A stretch of DNA of 64,000 nucleotides from Stramonita haemastoma. Lineage: Eukaryota > Mollusca > Gastropoda > Neogastropoda > Muricidae. Positions within the stretch are counted from its first letter, which is position 1. Each line of letters starts with the position of its first letter. Of this stretch, positions 21,558 to 35,200 are shown piece by piece. Below the pieces are notes generated by a model, which saw only the letters and a list, made by a program, of their open reading frames with translations, made no database searches and had not been told where the DNA came from. Made by a program: the position numbers and the translations under genes. The stretch lies in assembly GCA_030674155.1 (NCBI GenBank), contig CM060334.1, forward strand, positions 38,188,266 through 38,252,265, written 5' to 3'.

Positions 21558-21701
21558 ATGGAGGAAGACTATGAGCACTGCATTTTCAATGGGGAGGAAG
21601 ATGAACATGATGACTGGTCCAAGCCTGTGGATCTGTACGAATCACCCACAGGCAAAACTCAAAAAGATCCCAGTACCAAGCTGAACCCCACAAGCAGTCA
21701 G
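21558..21701 (+). CDS. POLI: POLI exon 1 (first coding exon)
   Basis: ATG at 21558 starts [20 protein letters not shown], an acidic 48-residue leader, and ends with NPTSSQ before a CAG/GTTGTA donor. Phase 0 fits the next exon at VIVHID. An acceptor-like TTTTTTGTGCAG ends at 21526, so this exon has a short 5' UTR and a further upstream non-coding exon is likely. The leader is not conserved enough to verify by eye; order and phase support it. Confidence 0.65.
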
Positions 21702-21712
21702 GTTGTAACAAG

Positions 21713-21774
<62 letters not shown>

Positions 21775-22665
21775 CCACAACACAAAACACACACACACAC
21801 ATGGGCACACATACACACACACACACTCTCTCTCTCTGTCTCTCTGTCTCTCTGTCTCTGTCTCTGTCTCTCCTCTCTCTCTCTCCAATAAGCCTTGGAG
21901 TTCTAAACCAACGCGTAAAGAAGAGGCAGCTGCAAGAATGGCCTAAGCCATAAGGCCACCCACAAGAAAAGTCTCTGCACTGCTGCCGAGTACTGGGCAC
22001 TTGTGTCTTTTTCTGTACCTTTTCTATGAGAACATTACGGTTCATTCTCTTGTGCAAAACTCTGTATTTCATACACAACCATTGAAAATATAGTGTATTG
22101 GGCTTATAAATATAACTCTATTCTATGTTATTTGTTTTTATACCAAACTCAAATGTTTTACACTAACCACCAACCCCCCCCCCCCCCCCCCCCCCCCCAT
22201 ACACACACACACACACACACATTCTTTTTTTTCCCTTTTCTCTTGATATTATTATTTTTTTCAGTTTTAGTTAGTTAGTTAAAGTTAAAGTCTGTCCCGA
22301 GCCTAAGGCTCATCAAGCCGGTGCTTATCCCGGTTTCTGTGGCGTTAAGCGACTGAGAGTCATAGACTCCCCCCTGGATAGGACGCCAGTTTATCGCAGG
22401 GTTAACCCCCAGCACAAGGTTGGTACCCCTTTTACACCTGGGTGGGGTGAGAAAATAGCCGTAAAGTGCCTTTTCCAAGGGCACAACGCCATAGCCGAAA
22501 GCTGGGATTGAACCCGCAACCTTTAGATTACGAGTCCAACGCCCTAACCACTGGACTACAGCGGCGGCTCATTTTTAGTAATAGTATTATATTTTATTGT
22601 CATATGGGGTTTTTTGGTGTGTGTTGTTTTTTATTTTTAATTTGTATATATATATATATATATTA

Positions 22666-22707
<42 letters not shown>

Positions 22708-25541
22708 TCCTCCCCCAACCCCAGTCCAGTATCACTTTATGTGGAAGAACATAAAATTGAAGACTACTTCTACTACACACAAGTATGTAGCTTGAAAAAA
22801 TGCTTCTTTTTTTTTTTTTTTTTTTTCAAACGATGACTGGTTAAATTGCAGCAACCTTACATCAGGCATCCAGGATCATCCACAGGTGATTGTGCACATC
22901 GATGTGGACTGTTTCTATGCCCAGGTGGAAATGATACATAATCCTGCTCTCAGGGATGTTCCTTTAGGTGAGTGTGGCTTCGTTTCTCTCGTCTTGTTTG
23001 CAGTTTGGGCTTTTTTTTTTTTTTTTACACATGTGTTATACATGTTTGTGTTCGTGCCACCTTTTTTTCCGTTCTGAGAATAATTCTTTTCATTCTTCTT
23101 TCTGCCTTGGCTTTTGCTAAATTTTAAAGCCAGTTGGATGATGAAGTCTGCGTGGTCAGTGGTTGTAACATTCTGCCAGTCCCCCAGATTTTTCCTGGAA
23201 CTCTACTGGGCTGGGCCACATCTGGTGTCTCAGTGTGTTAAAAAAAAATTTTAGTCTCTATTTGGTTTTGGGGTTGTTGTTGTTTTTTTACAATTCAAAT
23301 TTGAGTTGATTTTTTTTTTAAATTCATGCTGACACTTTAACAGATTATGAAAGAAAGGGGGGGGGGGGGGGGGGGCAGTGACACATGCAAAAACTGAAAA
23401 TTATAATTGTAGAGGAAAAGCTTGAACAATAACAGAAGGGAGAAAAAGCCCTTAAAACACCAACAAAATGTACAAATCAAAAACAGTTCAATTTGCAGTA
23501 TGATTTGTCACAGGAATTCAGCAGAAATACCTGGTGGTCACCTGCAATTATCCAGCGCGAGCAAGGGGCGTGACCAAACTGATGGGAATCACGGAGGCCA
23601 AAAAGAAATGCCCTGACCTTGTCCTGGTCAGCGGGGAGGACCTCACTCGCTACAGGGAAATGTCCTACAAGATTTCAGGTACACTTCACTTCTGTTGGCT
23701 CCTTTTTTTTTTTCTTTTTTTTTGAAAACTGTTTTGCAAATACTGATAGCATTTTAAGGAGAACATTGGGGTTGGGTTTTTGTTTTGTTTTTTTAATCCA
23801 AAAAATTTTTCTCGTTAAAAAGGATAAAGTGTTCATGAAAATTTGGTTCTTGGGTTGTCTGGGTTTGTTCGCTGTTGTTGTTGTTTTTTTCTCTGTTTTG
23901 TTTGCTTTTGCCCTTCAACTAAAATTTGGGGGAGGGGGGGGGGGGGTCCGCTGGTTTAGAGTAAAATGGCTTTTAATTTAATCAAATATGTAGAATCTAA
24001 AACATTGCTGTAGTAACATTGCTTCGAGTATGACAAACAAAACGGAAAAGATGTTGCAGGTTGGTCTTTCTCAGCTTCTGTAGATTGACTGTAACTGGTA
24101 TTTCTTTATTTATTTATTTTTTTTTTAATTAAATTATTTTATAAAAATAAAAATAAAATAAATAAATAAGCTGACTGTAACTGGTATTTCTTTGTGAAAT
24201 ATTATGTGAGATAGGGGAGAGGGGGGGTGTTTACAGCACACTGGCCTGAAGTCTAGAAAACAATATTTCTAAAAACCAATCTGCTTTTTTTATGACAGAG
24301 TTCTTGATGAAGTACACTCCCAACGTTGAACGTCTGGGATTCGATGAAAATTTTCTGGACGTCACAGAAATGGTGGATCAGAGAATCCGAGGCAGAAAGG
24401 CAGAGGCAGGTGTCATTGGCCACATGTACCCATCACAAGGTGTGTCCTGTGTTTGAATCTTGTTCCTCCGCTGATTCTGGTTTTATCCATTGTGTGCTGA
24501 CAATTCTGCTTTGGGGGGGGGGGGGGGGGGGAGGTGTTTGTTTAGGGGGTTTGGGTTTGGTTTGGGGGGGGTTTTTTTTTTTTGGGGGGGGGATATTTGT
24601 CAGTTTCCTGGGGTTTTATTCTGTTGCCATTGTTACAAAGCAAGCCCAAGCTTATCCCAGCTACAGTCACTCTCTGACTTCACACTGTTTCAAACTAGCT
24701 GGAATCCTTGAAGTCAGAAAGTTAAAAAAAAAAGTTAAAGTCTGTCCTGAGCCTAAGGCTCATCAGGCCGGTGCTTATCCCGGTTTCTGTGGCATTAAGC
24801 GACTGAGAGTCATAGACTTCCCCTGGATAGGACGCCAGTCTATCGCAGGGTTAACCCCAAGACAAGGTTGGTACCCCTTTTACACCTGGGTGGGGTGAGA
24901 AAATAGCTGTAAAGTGCCTTTTCCAAGGGCACAACGCCATAGCCGAAAGCTGGGATCGAACCCGCAACCTTTAGATTACGAGTCCAACGCCCTAACCACT
25001 AGACTACGGCAGCGGCAAAGTCAGAAAGCAGCTACCTAAATGGTGGAGTGGAAAAAAACAGTTGCATATATGCCAAAATCTCACCATTGGTAAACCTCAG
25101 AGCTGTAGGCAAGGAACAAAACCAGCCCTCCCCCCCCCCCCAAAAAAAAAAAGCTGAAAAGACATAAGTACAGATGAAGGCAAGTGAAAGAGACTGTGCC
25201 ATATTCCCTGGTTGCAAGGTATAGGCTTACTGAAAACAGAATTAATTTCTTTTTTTTCTTTTATTGTTTGTTTCTTATGGCTGAATTCTGTAAAGGTGTG
25301 ATTGAAGTGCTGATAAAGATAACAAAAAGTTATAAAACAAGCAACAACAACAAAAGCAAAGAATTCCGAGTCCCAATATTGTATTCAGAACCATCAAAAC
25401 TACAGTATTTGTCTACTGTGTTGTTTTAGTTCATTCTTGCTCACAATTTGTAGCAAACAACAGATAAGTTGTCTTCCAGCCCCGAAGTGTAGAAAGGGCA
25501 TATAACAGAAAACTACAAATGTCCTATTTTGTGAAGTCTGT

Positions 25542-25611
<70 letters not shown>

Positions 25612-28600
25612 CGCCAAAAAAACCCAAAACAAAATGAAACACAAAAATCTCACCTTGAGTACTCCTAGTGTAGGCTCTCAAGAGGCTGGTAACAGGCAGT
25701 GCACAAAGGCGATGGATCCAGCATTCCCTGGAAAACTAAACAACCGTCCTACTCGCTTGAATGAGTGACTCAAGAAGGAGGGTGGCAGGATGGTTAAGGT
25801 TGGACTTGGGGGTTGAAACTGATGACATTTTGTTTACAAGCCCCATGTTCAAAGTTACGCCATATATTGAAAGGGCACGACTTGTAAAGCATAAAAATTG
25901 AAGAATTACTCAAGTTTTCTGCACGGTTTTTGTTTTGTTTTCTGCACTGTTGCCTTGAAAACACTCATGTGGGGGGGGGTGGGGGGGGGGGGGGGGGTGT
26001 ATGATCATGACTTTCACGAATCTGAAAAATCCAGAATTAGTGTTCTTTTGACTCGTCAAATTGGACTTTTGCTACAAGAGATTGTAGTTGTGCAGGGAAA
26101 GGTTTGTCTGTAGTATAACCTTCTGCGGTCAGCAGGTGCTTCCCAGATGTTCAACACACATTTGTAATTTTTTCCTTCCTCTTCATTGAACACTCAGACA
26201 TCAACTGTTGTTGTCTGTCGAGCGAAAACGCATTGCGCTGTTGTTAAGCACCTTACAAGTCAGGCCCAGTGCTTCTGACTTTGGCACTGAAGAGAATTGT
26301 TATCTTTTAAGTTTTGTTGTGTGTAAAAAAGGCAGGAGAATGGACCAAGAAGGCAGATTATAGACAAGAAAGAGGTGACAGGAAGGAAAGAAAAAAAAGC
26401 AGAAACAAAGAGAGGGATATAAAAAGAATTGCTAGCACAGAATGTGGGGATGCTATTTATACTGACAGGTCCCCGGCAGCCCCAAGGGAGGGAACAGATA
26501 TGTATAATTTGGACTGTTTGGTCTCTGTGTTTCACAATATCATCCTTGTGCCCCCAGTTGTGTATGAACACAAGCAAATATGACATCCAGGTACACAGGT
26601 CTTTATAAAGTATCTGTAGATCCAGGCATTATCTCTTATTTGTGTTTCATTAATATGATAAACCAAGTAAAAAACTCTTTAAAAAAAATAATAATAATTT
26701 TTTTTTAATACTTTTTTTTGGAAACTCTAAAAAAAATATATATATTTTTAAAAACCATTGGACTCAACAATTGTATTCCTTTACAGATTCTGTGGAGTCG
26801 GAGTCACAATTCAACCCATGTTCCTGTGGGTGCCATCATCGTCTGGCTATCGGCTCACAGGTAGCGGCAGACATTCGATCGGCCCTGAACATCGAGCTGG
26901 GCATCACCTGCTGTGCAGGGATCGCTCACAACAAGCTGCTGGCCAAACTGGTGGAAGCCAGCATAAACCCAACCAGCAGACGACGATGTATCCAGGCCAC
27001 ACTCTCTCCCTCATCACAGGACTGAAGAGTGCTCGCCACATTCCAGGTGACTTTCGTCTTTTTTTTTTTTTTTTTAATTTTCAAGAAAATACAAAATATG
27101 CCAGCATATCTCTGTAAAAAAAAAAAAAAATTTTTAAATTGAAAATAGGCAAAGATGATTTTTTTCCGTATTTGTTCATAACTTGACATTGAAATAACTA
27201 TTTTGATTTTCAAAGAATTCCTGAGGTTTTGGGTTGGGGTTTGTTTTGGGTTTGGGGGGGGGGTTTGTTTTGTTTTTTCAGGGGGGGGGGGGGGGAGCTT
27301 TGTGTGTGTGTGTGTTTTTGGGGGGGAGGTTCATGTTATATCTTTCTTTTTTTCTATCTATCTATCTATCTTTCCCTTAGTCTGGCAACCGTGGGGGCAC
27401 CCCTAAAGACTTGACAACCAGTTCCCTCCATTCCTCTCTCTTCTGCCTTTCTCAAATTTAGTTGAGTTCTAGGCCTGTCCATTTGCTGATGTTGTCCTCC
27501 CATCTCTTCCTTGGTCTGCCTCTTTTTCTTCCTCCTTGGACAGTGCCTTGCAGTATTGTTTTTGCAAGTCCTTTTGATCTTGTTACATGCCCGTACCATT
27601 TAATGCGTTGAATACAGCATTTTTCTTACAAAATTGGAAGCAGACAGTTGTCAGTGATACTTCTCACTTCCCTTTTCCTCTTGGTATATGTTCACAATTC
27701 GTTTGACTGTTCAGCATCCACTCTGAAAGAAAACCCGTTCATTGATTATTTTTACCAAGTTACTTTCAACTTCTTGAACATTTCATTTTTTTAATTCATT
27801 AATCATTCACCGGTAAATCCAAAAAAGTAGACTGGAAAGCCATTTCAATGTATAGGAGTTATCAGTGTTCTTAAAATAGGTGTTCTGTTCGATAAATCTT
27901 ATTTCAGTGCACGGTTTATTCATCCATGGCTCAAGACTTATTTTGCGATGAATACTTTCAAGTGAAACCTGATTGTAAACTTATGTGAAATTTGTATGTA
28001 TAATGTGTAATCTATCTTGCAGTCACAAATCTTGATTTTTGCCATGGCTTTGCCTGTTAAGTTATTGTAGACCCTATTTCACTAGTTGACATGACTGCAG
28101 TGCAGTTCCATTAGTTGTTATTGTAATTGTTTTTGTCTTCAGAGCCCCCAAGGGTCATTCAAAATTTTCTGAAATTTTGCACAATGAGAATGGGTATTTA
28201 TCACAGGATTTTGTCACAGACAACTTTGTTGCCTCCATGGAGCAGTAATAAATTTGTGATGTGTAGGTATCGGCTCGGCTACAAGCAGGCGACTGAAGGC
28301 CCTAGGGGTGGAGACAGTCCGTGATCTACAGCAGTTTTCCACAACAGTACTGGAGGAGGAATTTGGTGCCACCTTGACAACCACCATCCACAGCCTGGCA
28401 TTTGGGATCGACCCCAGTCCTGTTGTCACTTATGGAAAACCTCAGGTGAGGATTTTTTTTTTTTTTTTTTTTTTCTTTTTTCTTTTCTGGGTTTTTTTCA
28501 TATTTGGGTTCAGGCTGTTGTAGTTATTTTTACTCCTGTGCTATCATGAAGTCTATTATGAATCCATATTGCTATCTTTTTTGTCCCTCAACAAATGCAT

Positions 28601-31600
28601 CATTAAGTAAGATACTATATGGTGCCATTTACTTCATTAACAAGTATCCATATGTAAACTTCGTTGTACAGTTTTTAATCTTCGATTTTTCTATAGGCTG
28701 ATTTTTTTTATCAATTTCAAGCTTATTTCATTTGTGGTATTAATTACATATTGCTAGTTCAACAACAAAAAAAACCCAATGAAACATTCTTTTTGTTGTG
28801 GTGGGGATACCACAGAAATGGACTACGTCATCATTTCTGCCCTCTACCCCTTACAAAATAATCTTTTGGTTGGCTGGTATAACTCAGGATAAGTACATCA
28901 AATGTATTTATTTATTTATTTATTCTTTTATGTCGAGGATAATGGAATAAGCAATCATATACTTTTTTACATCCAGTCCCCGTGTGGTTGCAGTTTTGTA
29001 AATGTCATCTGTTCCCACCGGCACATGATGACCTACTCTTATGAAAAGCGGAACAGGATTTAACGTGTGCGCAAGATGTTCTGAGTTCATTCGCACACGG
29101 GTCCTCAGTTTATAGTCTCATCCAAAAGACTTTTGGGGGGAGTGGAGTCAGCACTGATGTTAACTCCAGAGGAAAAATCCCCTCGACTGGGAATCGAACC
29201 CTGGTTGCCAAATTGCAATCTCAATGTTCTGACCACTAGGCTATATCCCGCCCCATGTAAAGACATCATATCTGCTGGAAGACAAGCACCAAAACCATCA
29301 GTAAAATTTTGAGAAGGGGGAAATAAGCCAGGCCAGATATTATCATAACTGTAGATCTCTCACCACCTAGATCTTCTCCATCTTCCTCCTCCCTCCATCC
29401 CCACTTTTGTGATGCTTCATTTCATCTACATGTGCTGTGCTTCATCACAGTTCTTGATTAGACCACCGATGCTGGGGGCAACAGCAAAGTGAGAGGCTGT
29501 ATGATCAGTGGCTTTATTACAGTTCTTGATTAGACCATCGATGCTGGGGGCAACAGCAAAGTGAGAGGCTGTATGATCAGTGGTTTTCTTTCCACTCATG
29601 GAATTCCTTTTTACAGCTTAGTCATTAGTGATCGACTATGACTCTCTCTGACTAGGAGGCTTGACTTGCACAGTCCTTATGTGCTGCAGCCCAGAGGGCT
29701 AGTTGGCCTTTGGAGAACATCTCCAACGCTGACTGTCCTTACGCCCTCTTGGCTGAGAGAATGGGGATGTACTGGGGGCAAGGCATCTCCACTATAATCA
29801 AATTTCTACCCAGTTTCTGAAACAGCAGCTGCCTCCTCTGCTGTTTTGGAAGTCATCGTCAAACATGACAGACAAACAAACAACAAACAAACACACTTTG
29901 AGTTTCTCTGATTATGATGACTATGGAAAAAAATGTTGACATGGTTGGATATCATGTTTTTCAGCTAGGACTAAAATTTCCCCCTTTTTTTCCCCTCTCC
30001 ATTAGATGCTGAGCCTTGAGGATTCCTTCCAGAGCTGCAACACAGAGAAGGATGCCATGTCTCGAATTTCCCGGCTCATCACCAATTTATTGCCCAGGTG
30101 ATTGTTACCTATGGAAAGGAATATCAGTGTGGAAAGGAATATCAGTGTGTGTCAAATAAGTGTCGACTTCATAACCATAGCGCTTTTATAATCACGAGAA
30201 AATAAACATAAATGTTCTTTGTGTTTCTGTTTTCTTTTCTAGGTATTTTTATCTCTTTCTTTTTTTTCTTGGGTTTTTGTGTGAGTGTTGTTTTGGGTTT
30301 GGTTGTTTTTTTGTTTTTTTTGGGGGAGGGGGGGGGGGGGGCTCCAGACAAAAGGGGTCCTCCTTAAGACAAATTTGCGTGTACTTATCTTTCAGATAGC
30401 TATCACAATGCCTCTAATGCAGTTTTACAATTTTTTTCTCCACCTTTTTTTGTTTTGTTTTTTGTTTTTAGTTGGTTTGGTATTGTGTTGGTTTTGCTCT
30501 GTTTTATTGGGATTTTTTGTTTTTTGTTGCTGTTTTTTTCTTGGGGGGGAGGGGGGGGTTACATTCAAGACGGTGTAGAGTATATCATTGTTCAACAATG
30601 AGAAAAGTTATACGTTTGTATTTTTTTCTTGAGCGTTTACATGCCGGCATCAAAGGAAAAAATACCCTGTTTAGCTTATCATTATAATCTCTGACTCTTG
30701 TATTTTTATATGTTGCATCTATAGTACTATCACAGACTAAAAGCACGTCACAACAACCAAGTCAAAATGCTCAATTTAGCATGTTATTTTAAAATCATCA
30801 GCTTGGGTATGTTCAGTGAAGATTCTTTGATCTATCTGTCCAAGACTACAATTGCACGACTTCCAAAATCTAAATGAGAAAGGGTTTAAACATTTTTTTC
30901 TGTTCATTCCTTGTCTAGTTCTCAGAGGTTTACCAGTGTTGAGATTTTTGTGTAAAAAAAAAATATATATATTTTTGTGTATGCAACCATTTTTTTTTTT
31001 ATTCCACTGTTTAGGTAGCTGCATTTCGACTTTATGGATGGTGTCTAAACATGACACCTGCATGCATGCATTTTTTAAATTTTGTCATCCCTTCCTACTA
31101 TGCAATGGCCTACTCTTCCAAAAGGCGGAACGGGTTTTTAATGTGTGCACAAGATGTTCTGTGTGCATTCAAACACAGGGCTTCAGTTTATAGTCTTATC
31201 CAAAGGACTTTAACATTCAGTTCGATTTTCTCATCAAAGTGGGAAGAAAAGGGCAAGGCTGGAATTGAACCCAGAACCTCACGGTTAAACACAAATGATA
31301 AGAAATATCAGACCACCTTGCCTAATGTACACAGAAGTTCAAGGCTTCATGCTATTGTTCTGTTCAGAATGCTATACACTCCTGCAGATTTTTCACCCAC
31401 AATGTAATTCACAGCTATCATTAATTTTACGGTACCATGTGTGCATATACACTGTTTCTCACCTATTCCTCTGAGAGTGTGTGTCATTGGTGTACACACT
31501 TTCCTGGTTTTTCTTGAACGTGCGTGTCTGTTTCTGCAACCAAGAATTGCGAGTTTTGCCAGAGACAACACTCCTATTACAGTATGTTCTTTTACATGCA

Positions 31601-32195
31601 CATGGGATTTCAGGCATTTCAGTTTTACATGCGCATGGGATTTCAGGCTCTTTTACATGCCCATGGGATTTCAGGAAACTTATCTCATCAAAAAAAGCAA
31701 GCAGCCAGACGAAGAGACCCACCACTCATTCAGTACAATAGAAGGTGGGGAAAAGCACAATTCCCTGAAGATAATAATAATAATAGATGGAATTTAATAG
31801 GCTATAGCTTGTAAAAACAAATCAAAGCCCTTAGATCAGAACCTAGGACCTCTTGAATCCCAACATAGGGGTTTTACTTCAAGGCCCACACTCTACGCAA
31901 TGTGTGGCTGAGAAAGGGCAAATGACCACGTAGTAAAATCCAAGGTGGTTACAATCCACTTCAGGGTGGGAGAGGATGGACGCACCCACCCTCACACCCT
32001 GAGACTTCAGTGCGTAAAGCCAACAGGGAGAATCCCCATTACCATTACCATCATTTGGTGGATCGGTGGTCTAGGTGGTAACGCCCTTGCCTAGAAAGCA
32101 AAAAGTCCGGGTCGGAGTGTGCGGTGGTTCTTACCCTGTTTGGGCCCAAAACTTTTTCCCCATCCATTACACCCTGAGTGGTGGCCTGGGCGCTA

Positions 32196-32226
<31 letters not shown>

Positions 32227-35200
32227 CATGTGTTACACATCACTATTTAGCGGCATAAAAGATTCCACAGCAACAAGGGGGTTGACCCTGGCAAAATTCT
32301 GTAGAAAAAAAGCCACTCTGATAGGGAAACAAATACAGTTGCATGCAGAAAAGAAAGAGAAAAAAATTTAATGGATAGGCGCTGCACTTGTAGCGACGCG
32401 CTCTCCCCGAGGAGAGAGAGCAGCCCGAATTTCACACAGAGAAATATCTGTGACATAAAGTGGTACAAAATACAAAAATAGTAAAATCCTAAGTGGTTAC
32501 AATCCATTTCAGGGCGCGAGAGGATGGACGCACCCCACACCCTGAGACTGTCAGTGCGTAAAGCCAACAGGGAGAGGCCCCATTACCACAGAGAGAGCCG
32601 ACAGTGCAACCTGCCACCCCCCTATCCTGCTAAGATCACCTCAGGTGAGGTAGTTGCTGTTGTTGCTTCTCTCTTCTCTCTCTTTCTCTCTCTCTCTCTC
32701 TCTTCGGATGAGACTATAAACCGAGGCCCCATGTGTAAACATACGCAGAACATCTTGCACAGACTTAAATCCTGTACCTTTTTTTTTAAAAGAGTAGGCC
32801 GTTCTGTGCTGGTGGGAACAAATGAAAAAATTTACAAAACCACATACACACACAGGGACAGGATGTAAAAAATCAGTGAGTGCTTATCCATTATCCTTGA
32901 TATAAAAGAATAAATAATAAATCTCTCTCTGTTCTCTGTTTCTGTGTGTTTCCTTACTGGAGGGGATGCTTTGTGCCTGGTTTTCTCCTGTGCTTGTGAC
33001 TTTGCAGGTCTGTCCACTGGCCTCATGACGTTGAACTTGTATAACTTGAGCAGGCTCATTTTGTACAGTTCATGCTGGACATAATTTCATTGTTCTAAAA
33101 ACCAAAAATGTCTCAACCAAGAAAAGATAGTGACTTTGGAGAAAGTCTTCATCACATATTTATTTTCACCCATGGTATCTGTACAGCAAAGAATTTACCA
33201 CGGCAGTCTGCGCCTGGAAGTGAACATGGCAAATTGTGCTTACAATCCACATCCTTGTCTCCGCCAGAAGATATGCCCACTGATTCTCCCGTCTGTGGTT
33301 CCATCGTCTGTAGTTGGACGTTTGTTCTGTGAAAAATCTTTCTGTTGTTATTGCCCAACATATTGGTGTGATTTCCTGTGATATGAAATAATTTTGCCAG
33401 ATCTGGAGTTATGGGGAGGTGTGTGAAGGAAAACTTTAATTCTGCAAACCGTCCTCCGTCATCCTCCAAATCAGATTCAGAGTGTAGACCAGTTGGTAAT
33501 AAGAATGTAGCTTGCTGCCTGACAACCTCCATTAGAGTGAGAGAGATTTGTCTGCCATTACTGGCCAGTAGGTTTTGGTCAGAATAAGAATGTAGCTGCT
33601 GTCTGCAAATGGCACTGCTGCCAAACTCTTGTAACCTGAACATGGTTTCCCCCATGGAAGAAACGGGCCCTCTCTGTATAAATGGCTATTCCCACCTTCT
33701 GGAAATTTTGTGCTAGAATTCCCTCTTTTCTATCCCTCTCTTTGTTTCTGCTTGTTCCTTTTCCTCACTGGCATCTCCTTTTTGTCTATTTTCCGCCTTC
33801 TTGGTCCATTCTCCTGCCTTTTTTTTTCGCAGAAAAAATTTTTTTCCAGAGAATACTGTCTCTAAAAGAATTTGTTTCCTTTTGAGACAAGTCATTTCCA
33901 ACTCAGGCTTGTACTTGATGAATCATCCTTCTGGGAATGGTATTTGATACAGCATACATCAGGAAATGGTTGATTTGGTAATAGTTCCAGCTGCCACATT
34001 ATCTCTGGGACTTCAGAATGAAATTCATAAACTGTTCATTTCAGTAGGAAAAGCCTTATAAGTGCGTAGTCATCATTGTTACCAGTAGTTTATTTAACTT
34101 CATCTAATAGTTTCCTGTCAAGGCTGAATGAAAAATGACACCAACAGTTACTTCAACTGGTAAGTTAGTTCCTTGTGCCGATTTCTAATAATCTTCCTAA
34201 TTCCCTGATTTTAGTATGCAGTCTGCTTCATTTTATGTATTCTATGATGGAAGTTTGACAGAACGACAGCAGAAGCCACGGGAGCAATGTTTTGATCCTT
34301 GGAATATGCAGGTTACCATTTTTTTTTATTTTTTTTTTTATTCTTTTATATCAAGGATACTGGAATAAGCACTCATGTGCTTTTTTTTACATTCAGTCCC
34401 GTGGCATGCAGTTTTGTAATCTTGTCATCTGTTCGCACCGCACACAATGGCCTACTCTTACGAAAAGCGGAACAGGATGTAACGTGTGTGCACAAGATGT
34501 TCTGCGTGCATTCACACACGGGGGGGCTCGGGTTTATAGTCTCCTCCGAAGAACTTTTGGGCAAGAGTTAACTGCTCTGTCAGGGTTTCTCACCTTTCTG
34601 TTTTCTGCCCTCTCCAGTGTCAGCTGGACGTGGCCCACAAGCACCTGGTTCCCATGGCGATGACCCTGTTTCACAAGGTCGTGGACTTCAAGCAGCGGCC
34701 CCTCCTCAAGCTGATCAATGTCGCCTTCACCAAACTGGAAGACACACGACCAACAACAACATCACGGCTTTCTTTCGCCCCTCACTCATCCACTCTCTGC
34801 TCATGAACCTGCTGATGATTCCAGTGTGCGTGCCGCTACTCCTCCACATCACCTCAATGTGATGGGAAGTCTGTTGTAGCGAACAGCGCAAGAAAATCTG
34901 AGGCAAACAGCGCAAGAAAATCGCTGCAAATGGCGCAGAAGACAGTTCTGCGGTGGACAGTCCGAAAGAAGACATTCAGGAAGTCTCGCCTCCTTTTTCA
35001 CCAAGAAACAAAAAGTGAACGAAGTCACGTGCGAGGCTACAGAATCAGCCGGAAAGTGACAGGGGAAGGGACGATGTAACAAAATCACTGACAGCTAGAT
35101 CTTCAGGGGACGTGGCACTTAGGGGAAGTGACAATGTAACAAAATCACAGACATCTAGATCTTCAGGGAAATGCATTACGGGAGTGACGATGTAACAAAT

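Larger units (their letters stand above)
30098..32512 (+). other. POLI intron 7
   Basis: Holds T/G-rich sequence with poly-G at 30324-30342 and 30542-30557, SINE C reversed (31010-31325), a degraded SINE D piece with three repeats of TTTTACATGCNCATGGGATT (31590, 31623, 31651), an upstream relic of exon 8 (31932-32044) and a SINE D (32050-32470). Confidence 0.7.

Noticed and set aside
22886..24439. Assignment to DNA polymerase kappa or eta
   Set aside because: Although the catalytic motifs are shared by the Y family, [24 protein letters not shown] and the two C-terminal UBMs point to iota.
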